DNA from: Bythopirellula sp041737835 | GTDB taxonomy: Bacteria; Planctomycetota; Planctomycetia; Pirellulales; Lacipirellulaceae | Direction: 5' to 3' (one strand) | NCBI GenBank assembly: GCA_041737835.1 | Contig: JBGSQY010000021.1 | Length of the DNA stretch: 64,000 bases | Shown here: piece after piece, positions 10,711 through 18,837 of the stretch | Layout: each line of letters opens with the position of its first letter | Position numbering within the stretch: the first letter of the stretch is position 1 | Notes under the pieces: model-generated | What the model was told of the DNA's origin: nothing | Seen by the model: the letters and a program-made list of their open reading frames with translations, nothing else | The model's database searches: none | Program-made: the position numbers and the translations under genes

Positions 10711-10736
10711 CTGAATTTGGGATAGTTTCCCACTCA
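10711..10736. promoter_or_regulatory. Inverted repeat upstream of mraZ, possible operator
   Basis: TGGGA and TCCCA (10718-10722 and 10728-10732) are separated by five bases within a wider CTGA...TCAG palindrome. The half-site and 5-base spacing recall MraZ boxes, but known boxes are direct repeats, so the assignment is weak. It lies between mraZ and the divergent PEP-CTERM gene. Confidence 0.3.
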
Positions 10737-10894
10737 GTAGACGCATTTTAGCGGAGTGCGAGGAGGATGCAAGTAGGAGCGAGATTTTCGGGGAAAATGG
10801 CGTTTGGAAAGCCTGCTCAATGCGGGAATCTGCTGGTGGCCGTGATAGAATCGCTCGCATCACGATCTTGTCTTTGTTAGGCGGAGCTGCGCTC

Positions 10895-12094
10895 ATGAAG
10901 TCGACCTACTGCGTTTTAGTTCGTTTCTTACTCACCGTGATCTTCGTTGCGAGTCATGCAACACTTGGTTTCGCTTTCGGCACGGCACTTCCCAAGGCTT
11001 GGTCGATCACGATACCGAATTTCTACGAACCTGACGTGTCCCCTGCGCCTCATGGCGATATCTATGTAACGGGCCTGATGAACTGGCCGCATGACGACCG
11101 CTTGGCACGCATCAATAACAACGGAATCATAGTGTGGAGCCATGTCTTTGACGGCAACAATAGCCCAACCGGCGTAACGACTGATTTCCAGGGAAACGCC
11201 CTGGTCATTGGTCATAACGAAGATCAAGCATTCGTAAGCAAAATCAAACACAACGGTACCGAGAGCTGGTATCAACCGATCACAAGGCCACTCCGTGATG
11301 TGCCTGTTGGAATTGCTGTGAGTCAAGACGGTCATTCGTATGTTTCTGTTGCCCCTTGGGCTATTAACTACGGCACGCCTCCACCCGGCACATTTCACAA
11401 TCTGCAAAAGTACAGTCCCACGGGCCAACTCGAATGGCTCACCGAGTTTGATACACTCGATGGAACTTACCCAGGAAATGGCTCGACGACCTCTAACGGT
11501 ACCGCCGTCGACAACAGTGGAAACATCGTTTCGATGTTCAATAACTACTCGCAACCAAACTCGCCCGATCTCAATTCCTATCTCACAAAGACAACGCCCA
11601 ATGGCGATATTGTTTGGCTTAAAGATTTGGGGCCTTGGTTCAATGCTTTCAGTATCGACGTTGACAGCCAGAACAATATTTACGCCGTGGTCAACAATCG
11701 GATTTTAAAATTCGACGAGGATGGTAACGAAGTTTGGTCAATCCCTAACGAGTCCGGTATCAGCCCTGTTCTTCTTTCGCTCACGATTGGGGCCGACGAC
11801 CGAGTCTTCGTGGCGGGCAATAAAACATTCTCGTCTTATGTTGCCGAGTACGACGTGGCGGGGACGCTATTGTGGAGCGAGCTGCAGGCTCCGGGGCCGA
11901 ATCAAATGCTGTTCAACTCGGGATTGACCATTGCCGGACGACAACTCATTTCGGCTTATACGGTGGCCATTAATGGAGCGTACAGTGCCACTATGCTCAC
12001 GGCCTACACTTTGATTCCAGAACCCAGTAGTGCAGGACTTTTATTGCTTGCCATGACATTAGTCATGATGCCTCGACGTGAGAGCTATGTTTGA
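10895..12094 (+). CDS. Secreted PEP-CTERM protein with beta-propeller-like repeats
   Basis: A 399-residue exported protein. It has a signal peptide (MKSTYCVLVRFLLTVIFVASHATLGFA). Six or so repeats follow, of the form 'hydrophobic-G-N-hydrophobic ... K-hydrophobic ... G-x-x-W' (NGIIVWSHVFDG, NGTESWYQP, GQLEWLTEF, GDIVWLKDLG, GNEVWSIPN, GTLLWSELQ), as in SBBP/NHL-like propellers. The PEP-CTERM signal is IPEPSSAGLLLLAMTLV, followed by PRR. I chose ATG 10895 because it begins a clean signal peptide. It probably binds extracellular ligands; no catalytic motif is visible. Confidence 0.75.
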   Translation: MKSTYCVLVRFLLTVIFVASHATLGFAFGTALPKAWSITIPNFYEPDVSPAPHGDIYVTGLMNWPHDDRLARINNNGIIVWSHVFDGNNSPTGVTTDFQGNALVIGHNEDQAFVSKIKHNGTESWYQPITRPLRDVPVGIAVSQDGHSYVSVAPWAINYGTPPPGTFHNLQKYSPTGQLEWLTEFDTLDGTYPGNGSTTSNGTAVDNSGNIVSMFNNYSQPNSPDLNSYLTKTTPNGDIVWLKDLGPWFNAFSIDVDSQNNIYAVVNNRILKFDEDGNEVWSIPNESGISPVLLSLTIGADDRVFVAGNKTFSSYVAEYDVAGTLLWSELQAPGPNQMLFNSGLTIAGRQLISAYTVAINGAYSATMLTAYTLIPEPSSAGLLLLAMTLVMMPRRESYV

Positions 12095-12105
12095 CTGACT
12101 TTTTA

Positions 12106-13494
12106 TCATTCCCCCAGATTCTTCTTCCGCCGCAGCAAGTGATGATAGTGCTGCGCGAAGCGGTGGGCTTCGTCGCGGACGTATTGCAATAGCCGCAACG
12201 CATACGAACTGTGACTCAGTCGCAGCGGTTTCGGGCGGCCGTTGATGAAGATCAGTTCTTCTTTTTTGGCGAGTGAAATCACAAAAGGTGGATCGACCCC
12301 GGCTGCGTCAAACGCTTTCATGGCCGCGTTGAGCTGGCCCTTGCCGCCGTCGATCAGCAGGATGTCGGGGAACATCTCCGTTTCGTCTTTCAAACGCGAG
12401 AACCGCCGAGTGACGACTTCCTGCATGCTTGCGTAGTCGTCGATTCCTTGCACTTCGCGAATGCGGTAGCGGCGATAGCCCGGTTTGAACGGCATGCCAT
12501 CGATGAACTGCACGAGGCTCGCGACCGTTTCGCTGCCACCGAGGTGGGCGATGTCCATCCCTTCGATCGTCCGCGGAGCCGTGGGCAGCTTGAGAACTTT
12601 TTGCAGGCCCGTGAGGCCTTTCTTGGGATCGATGTAAAAAACTTCCGGCTGGATATGTTTATCCAGGTCGCCCCGCTCCTTGATCGATTCGAGCATCGCG
12701 ATTTCATCGCGCAGCCGAGCCGCTTGCTCGAAGCGGCGGTTGGTGGCCGCGTCGAGCATTTCGGCTTGGAGTTCCTTTACGAGCGACTTGCGGTTGCCGT
12801 CGAGAAATTTCTTCAGCCGCTGAATGTCGCGGCGATACTCTTCCTTGCTGATTCGCAAATTGCAGGGGGCCGTGCACTGCTTGATCGAAGCCAGCAGACA
12901 AGGTCGGAACCATCGCCAACGCTCGTCTTCGGCTTCGATATCGAGCGAGCAGGTGCGAAACTGAAACACGCGCTGGAGGACTTGCAGCGCCCCGTTGAGC
13001 GCCCCAGCGCTGGTGAAGGGGCCATAGAGTTTCACGCCGCTTGAACGTGGTTCCCGGGTGATCTCGACGCGGGGGAAATCTTCGTGCGTAGTGATTTGCA
13101 AATAAGGAAAAGTTTTGTCATCGCGGAGTTCTTTGTTGTATTTCGGCTGAATGTCTTTGATCAGCCGGGCTTCCATCAGCAGGGCGTCGACTTCGCTTTC
13201 CGCTTCCATGAAGTCGATGTCGTAAACTTCTTGCACCAGTCGGCTCGTGCGGAGATCCTGAGCGGCGGCTTTGAGGAAATAACTGCTCGCGCGGTTGCGT
13301 AAGTTCTTCGCCTTGCCGACGTACAGCACCCGGCCCGTTTGATCTTGAAACAAATAGACGCCGGGGGTGTCGGGAAACTTTGAGCGGACCTTCTCGGCGG
13401 CGCGCAGAAAGAACTCCACCTGAGATTTTGGCTCGGGCAGGGCAGGGGAGGTGTCGGCAGATGAGTTGTCCGATGCTTCGGAAGTGTCGGCCAT
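12106..13494 (-). CDS. uvrC: Excinuclease ABC subunit C (UvrC) lacking the C-terminal HhH domain
   Basis: Makes the dual incisions of nucleotide excision repair with UvrA and UvrB. Domains in order: a GIY-YIG nuclease (about 40-120, PGVYLFQDQTGRVLYVGKAKNLRNR), a Cys-containing linker (RPCLLASIKQCTAPC), a UVR motif (about 240-275), and the RNase H-like nuclease with its Asp (IEGMDIAHLGG), LLIDGGKGQL and the terminal DEAHRFA. The protein ends about 14 residues after DEAHRFA, so the helix-hairpin-helix domain that normally adds 60-100 residues is absent. At 462 residues it is short for UvrC (about 600). It converges on the propeller gene with an 11-base gap. Confidence 0.93.
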   Translation of the reverse strand: MADTSEASDNSSADTSPALPEPKSQVEFFLRAAEKVRSKFPDTPGVYLFQDQTGRVLYVGKAKNLRNRASSYFLKAAAQDLRTSRLVQEVYDIDFMEAESEVDALLMEARLIKDIQPKYNKELRDDKTFPYLQITTHEDFPRVEITREPRSSGVKLYGPFTSAGALNGALQVLQRVFQFRTCSLDIEAEDERWRWFRPCLLASIKQCTAPCNLRISKEEYRRDIQRLKKFLDGNRKSLVKELQAEMLDAATNRRFEQAARLRDEIAMLESIKERGDLDKHIQPEVFYIDPKKGLTGLQKVLKLPTAPRTIEGMDIAHLGGSETVASLVQFIDGMPFKPGYRRYRIREVQGIDDYASMQEVVTRRFSRLKDETEMFPDILLIDGGKGQLNAAMKAFDAAGVDPPFVISLAKKEELIFINGRPKPLRLSHSSYALRLLQYVRDEAHRFAQHYHHLLRRKKNLGE

Positions 13495-13559
13495 GGCAAC
13501 AAATCGTAAGCCGATGGCGGCTCGCAGGCCAGACCTGCCGCCAGATGTTCAAGAGAATG

Positions 13560-13631
13560 GCCACGGAATTTCACAGATGAAACACGGATGAATTCAAATG
13601 ATTCCGTGTTTAATCCGTGTCTGTCCGTGGC
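13560..13631. repeat. Palindromic repeat, CCACGGA family
   Basis: The outer arms GCCACGGA (13560) and TCCGTGGC (to 13631) enclose an inner AACACGGATGAA/ATTCCGTGTT pair. It lies between uvrC and the phosphohexomutase gene, both on the minus strand. Confidence 0.75.
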
Positions 13632-13650
13632 AATTTAATTAATGCTACTT

Positions 13651-15459
13651 CTACACACCCGCAAACTTGCGCATGTCGGCTTCCATGCTATCAAGCCGGC
13701 CGTTGAGCTCTTCCTTCGCGCGGTCGAGATTGGCCAGTTGCTCGGGTGGCTCGTAGGTAAACATGTAGAGCTTAATCTTGGGCTCGGTGCCACTGGGGCG
13801 GATCGCCACGTAATTGCCTTCGGTGGCTAGATCGATGATCACCAAATCCCCCTTGGGACCAACGAGCGGCTTTTTCGTGCCGTCGGGCAGCACGATCTCC
13901 ATGTTTTCGTAGTCGCGCATTTGCTTGACGTCGATCCCAGCGAGCAACTTGAGCGGTTCCGTGCGGAATTTGAGCATCACTTCCTTCATCCGCTCCATCC
14001 CTTCACTGCCAGGCATTTGCACCGATATCGTTCGCTCGACGTGCATCCCATGTTGCCAAAACAACGAATCAAGCTTTTCGTGCAACGTCTGGCCGTTGGC
14101 TTTCAGCTTCGCGGCAAGCTCACACAACAGCAGCGAAGCGACGGCACCATCTTTGTCGCGGGTGTGATCCCCGGCCATGTAGCCGTGCGATTCTTCCGTG
14201 CCATAGATGAACTTGTCGGGGCCTTGCTCGTCGATTACGCCGGCGATCCATTTGAAACCGACGAGCAAATCGCCGAAGGTTTTGATGCCGTAGCTGTCGG
14301 CAATCCGGCGGGTCAATTGCGTGGTGACCAGAGTGATCACGATGAAATTGTCGGGCGAAAGTCGGCCCTGTGATTTGCGAAGTTCCAGAATGTGGTCGGC
14401 CAATAACGCCCCGATTTGATTTCCCGAAAGGGTGTGCCAGGGGCTGTTTTCAGCTTTGGTAAGCGGCGCCGAACAGCCGATGCGATCGCAGTCGGGATCG
14501 GTGGCCAAAGCGAGATCGGCATTCACGTGCTTGGCGTGCGCGACAATTGTGTCGAACACCTGAGGATTCTCGGGGTTGGAAACATTGCCCGGCGCGTTGG
14601 GGAAATCGCCGTCCGGCTTGGCGTGCAAGGCAAAGACTTCGACATCTTTGAACCCGGCTTGATCCAGCACGGGACACACCGCCGTGGCACCCACGCCGTG
14701 GAGCGGCGAATAAATCACTTTCAAATCGCGCGGGCCGGGAGTCGATTGCTTCAACACGGCTTCGATGAACTTGGGATCGATCTCGTCCTGGCAGAATTCG
14801 ATTTTCCCCGCGGCAACCGCTTCGTCGAAGTTGGCCCGCTCGATGGTTTCGACCGACATCACTTCATCGATCACGCCCTGATCGTGCGGAGGCAACAACT
14901 GCCCGCCGGTCAACCAATAGGCCTTCACGGCATTATCGCTGGGAGGATTATGGCTCGCCGTGACCATGATGCCGCAGGAGCAGTTTTTGTAGCGCACCGT
15001 GAACGACAATTCCGGCGTGCTGCGGTGACCTTTGAGGTAATAAACCTTGAAGCCCGCGGCGACCATCACCTCGGCACAGAGTTTGGAAAACTCGATCGAC
15101 CGATGGCGGGTATCGTAAGCAATCGCGCAAGCCAGCTTGGCATCTTTGCCGAGTTGCGATTTCACATAATTGGCGAGGCCCTGCGCGCTCTCGCCGATCG
15201 TGCGGTCGTTGATGGCGTTGCTGCCGATGGGGTACATCCGCCCGCGGCGCCCGCCCGTGCCGAAGGGAATGATCGTCCAAAACACGTCGTCGAGTTCCCG
15301 CCAACGATCCGTTTGCACATGCTCGATGACCTGCGAGGCGTATTCGGCATAGCGCGGCTCGGTAAGCCAAATCTTGATGTTGTCGGCGGCGGAACTGGTG
15401 AGCTTGTCCGCGGCGACGGCTTGATCGATTTTGGCGAGAATCTCTGGTAGATTGGACAT
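13651..15459 (-). CDS. Phosphohexomutase (phosphoglucomutase/phosphomannomutase family)
   Basis: Interconverts hexose 1- and 6-phosphates through a phosphoserine intermediate. The 602-residue protein has the active-site loop TASHNPPSDNAVK (Ser near residue 160), the metal loop DPDCDRIG, the sugar-binding GTEESHGYM and the phosphate loop RPSGTEPKIK near the C-terminus, in the family order. The length matches the longer PGM-type group (PgcA-like) rather than GlmM (about 450). I chose ATG 15459 because AGGGA lies about five bases upstream; a start at 15480 is possible. Which sugar is used cannot be told. Confidence 0.92.
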   Translation of the reverse strand: MSNLPEILAKIDQAVAADKLTSSAADNIKIWLTEPRYAEYASQVIEHVQTDRWRELDDVFWTIIPFGTGGRRGRMYPIGSNAINDRTIGESAQGLANYVKSQLGKDAKLACAIAYDTRHRSIEFSKLCAEVMVAAGFKVYYLKGHRSTPELSFTVRYKNCSCGIMVTASHNPPSDNAVKAYWLTGGQLLPPHDQGVIDEVMSVETIERANFDEAVAAGKIEFCQDEIDPKFIEAVLKQSTPGPRDLKVIYSPLHGVGATAVCPVLDQAGFKDVEVFALHAKPDGDFPNAPGNVSNPENPQVFDTIVAHAKHVNADLALATDPDCDRIGCSAPLTKAENSPWHTLSGNQIGALLADHILELRKSQGRLSPDNFIVITLVTTQLTRRIADSYGIKTFGDLLVGFKWIAGVIDEQGPDKFIYGTEESHGYMAGDHTRDKDGAVASLLLCELAAKLKANGQTLHEKLDSLFWQHGMHVERTISVQMPGSEGMERMKEVMLKFRTEPLKLLAGIDVKQMRDYENMEIVLPDGTKKPLVGPKGDLVIIDLATEGNYVAIRPSGTEPKIKLYMFTYEPPEQLANLDRAKEELNGRLDSMEADMRKFAGV

Positions 15460-15543
15460 CGCGTTCCCTGACAAATGCACGAATCGTGGGCTGGTTGCTA
15501 AGACGCCAACCTACACGAATCGGCCAAAATCTTCCAGCCATCG

Positions 15544-15573
15544 AGCTTCTACCCAACAAGCTTCTACCCAACA
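15544..15573. repeat. Two tandem copies of a 15-base unit
   Basis: AGCTTCTACCCAACA occurs twice head to tail (15544-15558 and 15559-15573), directly upstream of the cytochrome gene's GTG start. It may be simple replication slippage. Confidence 0.7.
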
Positions 15574-15589
15574 AACCCAGAGGCGAAGC

Positions 15590-16495
15590 GTGCCGCAATC
15601 GAGAATTTTCTTCGCGTGGGTTCTGGTGTCGGCGATTTGCTCGGTGGTGGCGGGTGAAGACTTTGCGCAACCGCCCGAGTCATTCGGCGATACTCAGGAT
15701 GTTTTTTACGACGATGCGTTCCAAGCCCTTAGCGGTGAACCGCCCGGCCAAGCCAAGGAAACAGCGGCGATTCAGCAAGACGCCATTCGGCAAGACACTG
15801 ATGCGACCGACAAGATTGATTGGCAGACGCTGATCGACTCCGAGACGCTCGCCACGGAAGTGAAGCGGATTGCCAATAACCTAACGGCGCTCACAACGAG
15901 CCCCGCCAAGTTTGAAGCCGCCAAGCTGAAGGATTGCCCGCGAGAACTGGCAATGCTGGCCACACTGTTTCGAGTCATCCAGCTGTACCCAGGGGACATC
16001 CCTTGGCAGAAAAGTGCCGCGGCGATGGAACGACAATGCCTGCAGGCCGCCGAAGCCTGCGAAGTGGGTTCTGACGAAAGTCTGGCGATGGTCAAGGAAA
16101 CTTGTTTGCTGCTCGAGGATTTACTTCGCGGCCAAACGGTGCCAGCGAGCGAAGCCGAAACCGGCTTCCCCCAGTTCGCCCCGTTGATGCAGCGGATGGA
16201 AATCACGGTTCAAGAGAAGCTGCCGACGCTACTCGCCAAGCCACGCGACTTTCGGAAGCAGGCGACGCAAGTCGTTCATGAAGCGGAGCTACTCGCCATG
16301 CTCTCGCAAGTGATCCGCAGTGAAGACTATGGCTACGGCGACGACGAAACCTACCAAGCCCACGCCGATGCCTTGCGCGATGCCGCGAACCAGTTGAAGC
16401 AATCCGCCAAGTCGGAGGATTTTGCCAAGGCCGTTGAAGCCGAAACAGCGGTCAAGAAATCGTGTGCCGCCTGCCATGCCGATTTTCGGGGATAA
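15590..16495 (+). CDS. Exported cytochrome c, class II (c556-like) C-terminus
   Basis: A 301-residue periplasmic protein. It has a signal peptide (PQSRIFFAWVLVSAICSVVAG). A long helical body follows, and the single haem-binding motif CAACH lies eight residues from the end (SCAACHADFRG). A haem motif near the C-terminus of a helical bundle is the layout of class II cytochromes c. The start is taken as GTG 15590 with AGAGG upstream; the frame is open further up but crosses the start of the divergent mutase gene. The function is probably electron transfer. The protein is longer than typical class II cytochromes (about 130-150). Confidence 0.7.
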   Translation: MPQSRIFFAWVLVSAICSVVAGEDFAQPPESFGDTQDVFYDDAFQALSGEPPGQAKETAAIQQDAIRQDTDATDKIDWQTLIDSETLATEVKRIANNLTALTTSPAKFEAAKLKDCPRELAMLATLFRVIQLYPGDIPWQKSAAAMERQCLQAAEACEVGSDESLAMVKETCLLLEDLLRGQTVPASEAETGFPQFAPLMQRMEITVQEKLPTLLAKPRDFRKQATQVVHEAELLAMLSQVIRSEDYGYGDDETYQAHADALRDAANQLKQSAKSEDFAKAVEAETAVKKSCAACHADFRG

Positions 16496-16606
16496 ATGAT
16501 TAGAGTCGTGAGTTCTTAATCGCGCAGTTTGAAATGTTTGCGTCCTCATAATTCGCGGTTATACTGCGATCAGCCGACCCATCGACTTAAAGTGGACTCC
16601 CGTTTG

Positions 16607-17620
16607 ATGTTGCGAAGACCGCCCGCATTGCGAACAGCCTTCACTTTGGTGGAACTTTTGGTCGTGATTGCCATCGTGGGAGCGATGGTCGGCTTGCTGC
16701 TGCCCGCGGTCCAAGCAGCTCGTGAGTCGGCTCGCCTGGCGGAGTGCCAAAACCACTTACGTCAAATCGGCTTGGCCACTCTGAATTTCGAGCAAGCCAA
16801 ACAGGCCTTCCCACCCGCTCGGCTTCGCGCACGGGAATTTTACGGGCCCAATGATTGCGCCGAGACGGAACCCTCGTGGATGGTGAGGATACTTCCCTTC
16901 GTCGAGCAAGCGGTGACTTACTCCAAGTGGAACATCTATAAGCCTTACGACGATCACGATCTCGATACGCGAAACTTTATCCCTTCGCATTTTGTTTGTC
17001 CCTCGCGACGGACCGTGGAGGAGGCTCGCGTTGATTCGGGTGTGGTCGAGCAAAACATCACCTATGGTTGTGGTTGCAGCGGCACCGAAATCATCGAACT
17101 CACAGGTGGGGCTGTAGGCGACTATGCCGGCAACCATGGTGACTACACCGGCGGATCCGATGACTGGCTGTACGCATACTGGCGGGGCGGCAACGGCATG
17201 GGTGTGATCATTTCCAGTGAGCCCGTTTGCAAGGAAAACAAACCCGCCGATTGGCTCAACAAGCTGCGGCACAAACACCTCGTCGATGGGGCCAGCAACA
17301 CGGCGCTCGCCGGTGAGATGCACGTCCCCCAGGGTCGCCTCGCCCAGGTGCCTGAGACTGGTCCGCTTTACAACGGCAAAGATTTGCCAGCGTTTGCACG
17401 GATTGGCGGGCCAGGAGTTCCCTTAGCGCGTGGTCCTGACGATACGACGATCCCCATTCTTGGATTTGGAAGTTGGCATCCCGGTGTCTGCCCGTTTGTT
17501 TTTGCGGATGGGTCAACAGGGTCGATCGACAACTTCGTCGACGACCGCATCCTGCAACAAATCTGTCGCCGAGATGATGCCGCACTCCCCCCTTGGGAAG
17601 AGGAACCTTATTGGTGGTAG
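16607..17620 (+). CDS. DUF1559 prepilin-like protein
   Basis: A 337-residue planctomycete-type protein. It has a prepilin N-methylation motif (AFTLVELLVVIAIVGAMVGLLLPAVQAARE, residues about 11-40) and then the DUF1559 body, with ECQNHLRQIGLA at its start, two CG/C-rich loops and FADGSTGSIDNFVD near the end. The leader before the cleavage site is a short basic stretch, without the repeat insertions of the pseudopilins downstream. It is probably displayed outside the inner membrane as a minor pilin-like protein. The next gene starts two bases after the stop, so the two form an operon. Confidence 0.88.
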   Translation: MLRRPPALRTAFTLVELLVVIAIVGAMVGLLLPAVQAARESARLAECQNHLRQIGLATLNFEQAKQAFPPARLRAREFYGPNDCAETEPSWMVRILPFVEQAVTYSKWNIYKPYDDHDLDTRNFIPSHFVCPSRRTVEEARVDSGVVEQNITYGCGCSGTEIIELTGGAVGDYAGNHGDYTGGSDDWLYAYWRGGNGMGVIISSEPVCKENKPADWLNKLRHKHLVDGASNTALAGEMHVPQGRLAQVPETGPLYNGKDLPAFARIGGPGVPLARGPDDTTIPILGFGSWHPGVCPFVFADGSTGSIDNFVDDRILQQICRRDDAALPPWEEEPYWW

Positions 17621-17621
17621 G

Positions 17622-18110
17622 ATGAGTTCCTCGTTGATTACGCTTTCACGTTGGGTCAACTTGCTTGGCTTCGTGCTGCTTCTCGGCTGCAGTGATTCCC
17701 GACCGTCGACGTACCCTGTATCTGGCAGCATTGCCTTTGCCGATGGGCAGCCCGTGCGATTTGGGACAGTACAATTCTTGCCTGACAATCCAGGGCCGTC
17801 CGCTCGAGGCCTAATCGATACGAATGGTCGCTTCGAGTTGGGGACCTTCTCTAAGGACGATGGCGCGATCCCCGGTGGGCATCGTGTGATCATCACTCAA
17901 CATGTGTCTGCCGCCAGTGGCAAGGTCATCAAACACTCGGACGCCCACGGGGCAGATGACGAATCAAGCTTAGTCGACATTCGCTACACGCAATATGAAG
18001 TGTCACCACTCACGGCGAACGTCGAAGAGCTTGATAATCAAGTCAAACTTCGCGTCGAACGCCGACAAAATCCGAATCACAATAAGACCAGCCAGCCTGG
18101 CCAGCGATAA
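17622..18110 (+). CDS. Lipoprotein with carboxypeptidase regulatory-like fold
   Basis: A 162-residue lipoprotein. The signal ends in the lipobox LLLGC (Cys near residue 22). A single beta-sandwich domain follows (YPVSGSIAFADGQPV, FLPDNPGPSARGLIDTNGRFEL, GAIPGGHRVII), like transthyretin/CNA-B-type modules. The start codon is one base after the TAG of the DUF1559 gene and shares its GGTGGTAGG as ribosome site. The pair DUF1559 + small lipoprotein is common in planctomycetes and suggests joint surface assembly; the role is unknown. Confidence 0.8.
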   Translation: MSSSLITLSRWVNLLGFVLLLGCSDSRPSTYPVSGSIAFADGQPVRFGTVQFLPDNPGPSARGLIDTNGRFELGTFSKDDGAIPGGHRVIITQHVSAASGKVIKHSDAHGADDESSLVDIRYTQYEVSPLTANVEELDNQVKLRVERRQNPNHNKTSQPGQR

Positions 18111-18123
18111 GATTGCTGTTCGT

Positions 18124-18144
18124 ATTTGCAATTCAAATGCAAAT
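18124..18144. promoter_or_regulatory. Zur/Fur-type operator, upstream of the regulator gene
   Basis: A 21-base palindrome, ATTTGCA-ATTCAAA-TGCAAAT, in which 18 of 21 positions match the reverse complement. It lies about 40 bases before the GTG start of the Fur-family gene, consistent with autoregulation. Two further copies of the TGCA-N7-TGCA core lie upstream of the next gene. Confidence 0.75.
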
Positions 18145-18184
18145 GGTATCTAATTGCCTCAGCGAACTTAATTGTGAGGCCATT

Positions 18185-18628
18185 GTGACTGAACCGAAGC
18201 AAGACACTCCCTGGGCCAAAGGCATCCTCAAACAGGCGGGGCTCCGCAGCACGGCAGCCCGGGTGGGCGTCCTGCGCCATCTGGCTCTCCTTGCTAAACC
18301 GGTGAGTCACGGCGAGGTCACCGATGCACTGAGTGAATTCGGCTTTGACCAGTCGACGATCTATCGTGTGTTGCAGGAATTGGCAGAAGCGGGGCTGCTC
18401 ACTAAACTCGATCTCGGGGATCAGGTCCGCCGTTTCGAGTTTCGTTCCTCAACCAATCGCCATGAGCTCGAGCATCCCCATTTCATGTGCGTCGATTGCG
18501 GCAAGGTCACCTGCCTCGAAGAATTCTCATTCCAATTGACCCCCAGCCGGGGTCCACGCCGCGAAAAACTTGGTGAGATCACCGAAGTTCTCTTGCGCGG
18601 CCATTGTAGGGATTGCACTCCAGCCTGA
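18185..18628 (+). CDS. zur: Fur-family metal-responsive repressor, probably Zur
   Basis: A 147-residue regulator with an N-terminal winged helix (TAARVGVLRHLA, STIYRVLQELAEAGL) and a C-terminal metal/dimer domain with HELEHPHFMCVDCG and a second pair CRDC at the end; the two Cys pairs form the structural zinc site of the family. I prefer GTG 18185, with GAGG five bases upstream, over ATG 18113, since the latter would put the operator inside the gene. Fur, Zur and PerR cannot be separated by these motifs alone. The Zur reading rests on the operators and the neighbouring all3515-like gene. Confidence 0.8.
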   Translation: MTEPKQDTPWAKGILKQAGLRSTAARVGVLRHLALLAKPVSHGEVTDALSEFGFDQSTIYRVLQELAEAGLLTKLDLGDQVRRFEFRSSTNRHELEHPHFMCVDCGKVTCLEEFSFQLTPSRGPRREKLGEITEVLLRGHCRDCTPA

Positions 18629-18684
18629 TCGGCTGCGACTCTCCTCACGTAGCAGACTCTTCGCGCAAAATTCACAGAAATCGT

Positions 18685-18705
18685 ATTTGCAATCCAATTG
18701 CATGT
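18685..18705. promoter_or_regulatory. Zur/Fur-type operator, copy 2
   Basis: ATTTGCAATCCAATTGCAT has the same TGCA-N7-TGCA core as the palindrome before the regulator gene. It lies about 140 bases upstream of the secreted PEP-CTERM gene. Confidence 0.7.
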
Positions 18706-18712
18706 GTGTATA

Positions 18713-18750
18713 TTATGCAAATCAATTGCAAGTACGTTTGTATTGCAAAT
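18713..18750. promoter_or_regulatory. Zur/Fur-type operator, copy 3, plus a half-site
   Basis: TGCAAATCAATTGCA (18716-18730) repeats the core, and TATTGCAAAT (18741-18750) is a further half-site. The centres of copies 2 and 3 are 28 bases apart, about one and a third turns beyond contiguity. The array stands about 90 bases before the start codon of the downstream gene. Confidence 0.7.
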
Positions 18751-18837
18751 TGTCTTCGTTGGTCAGCGCTGCGACGAAGGCCTTGCATCGTGTTTGCGAA
18801 CAACCTCATTGATTTATTCGCTTAAGGAAATTGACTC

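Noticed and set aside
14416..15450. 344-codon plus-strand frame
   Set aside because: Opposite the phosphohexomutase gene; no recognisable protein.
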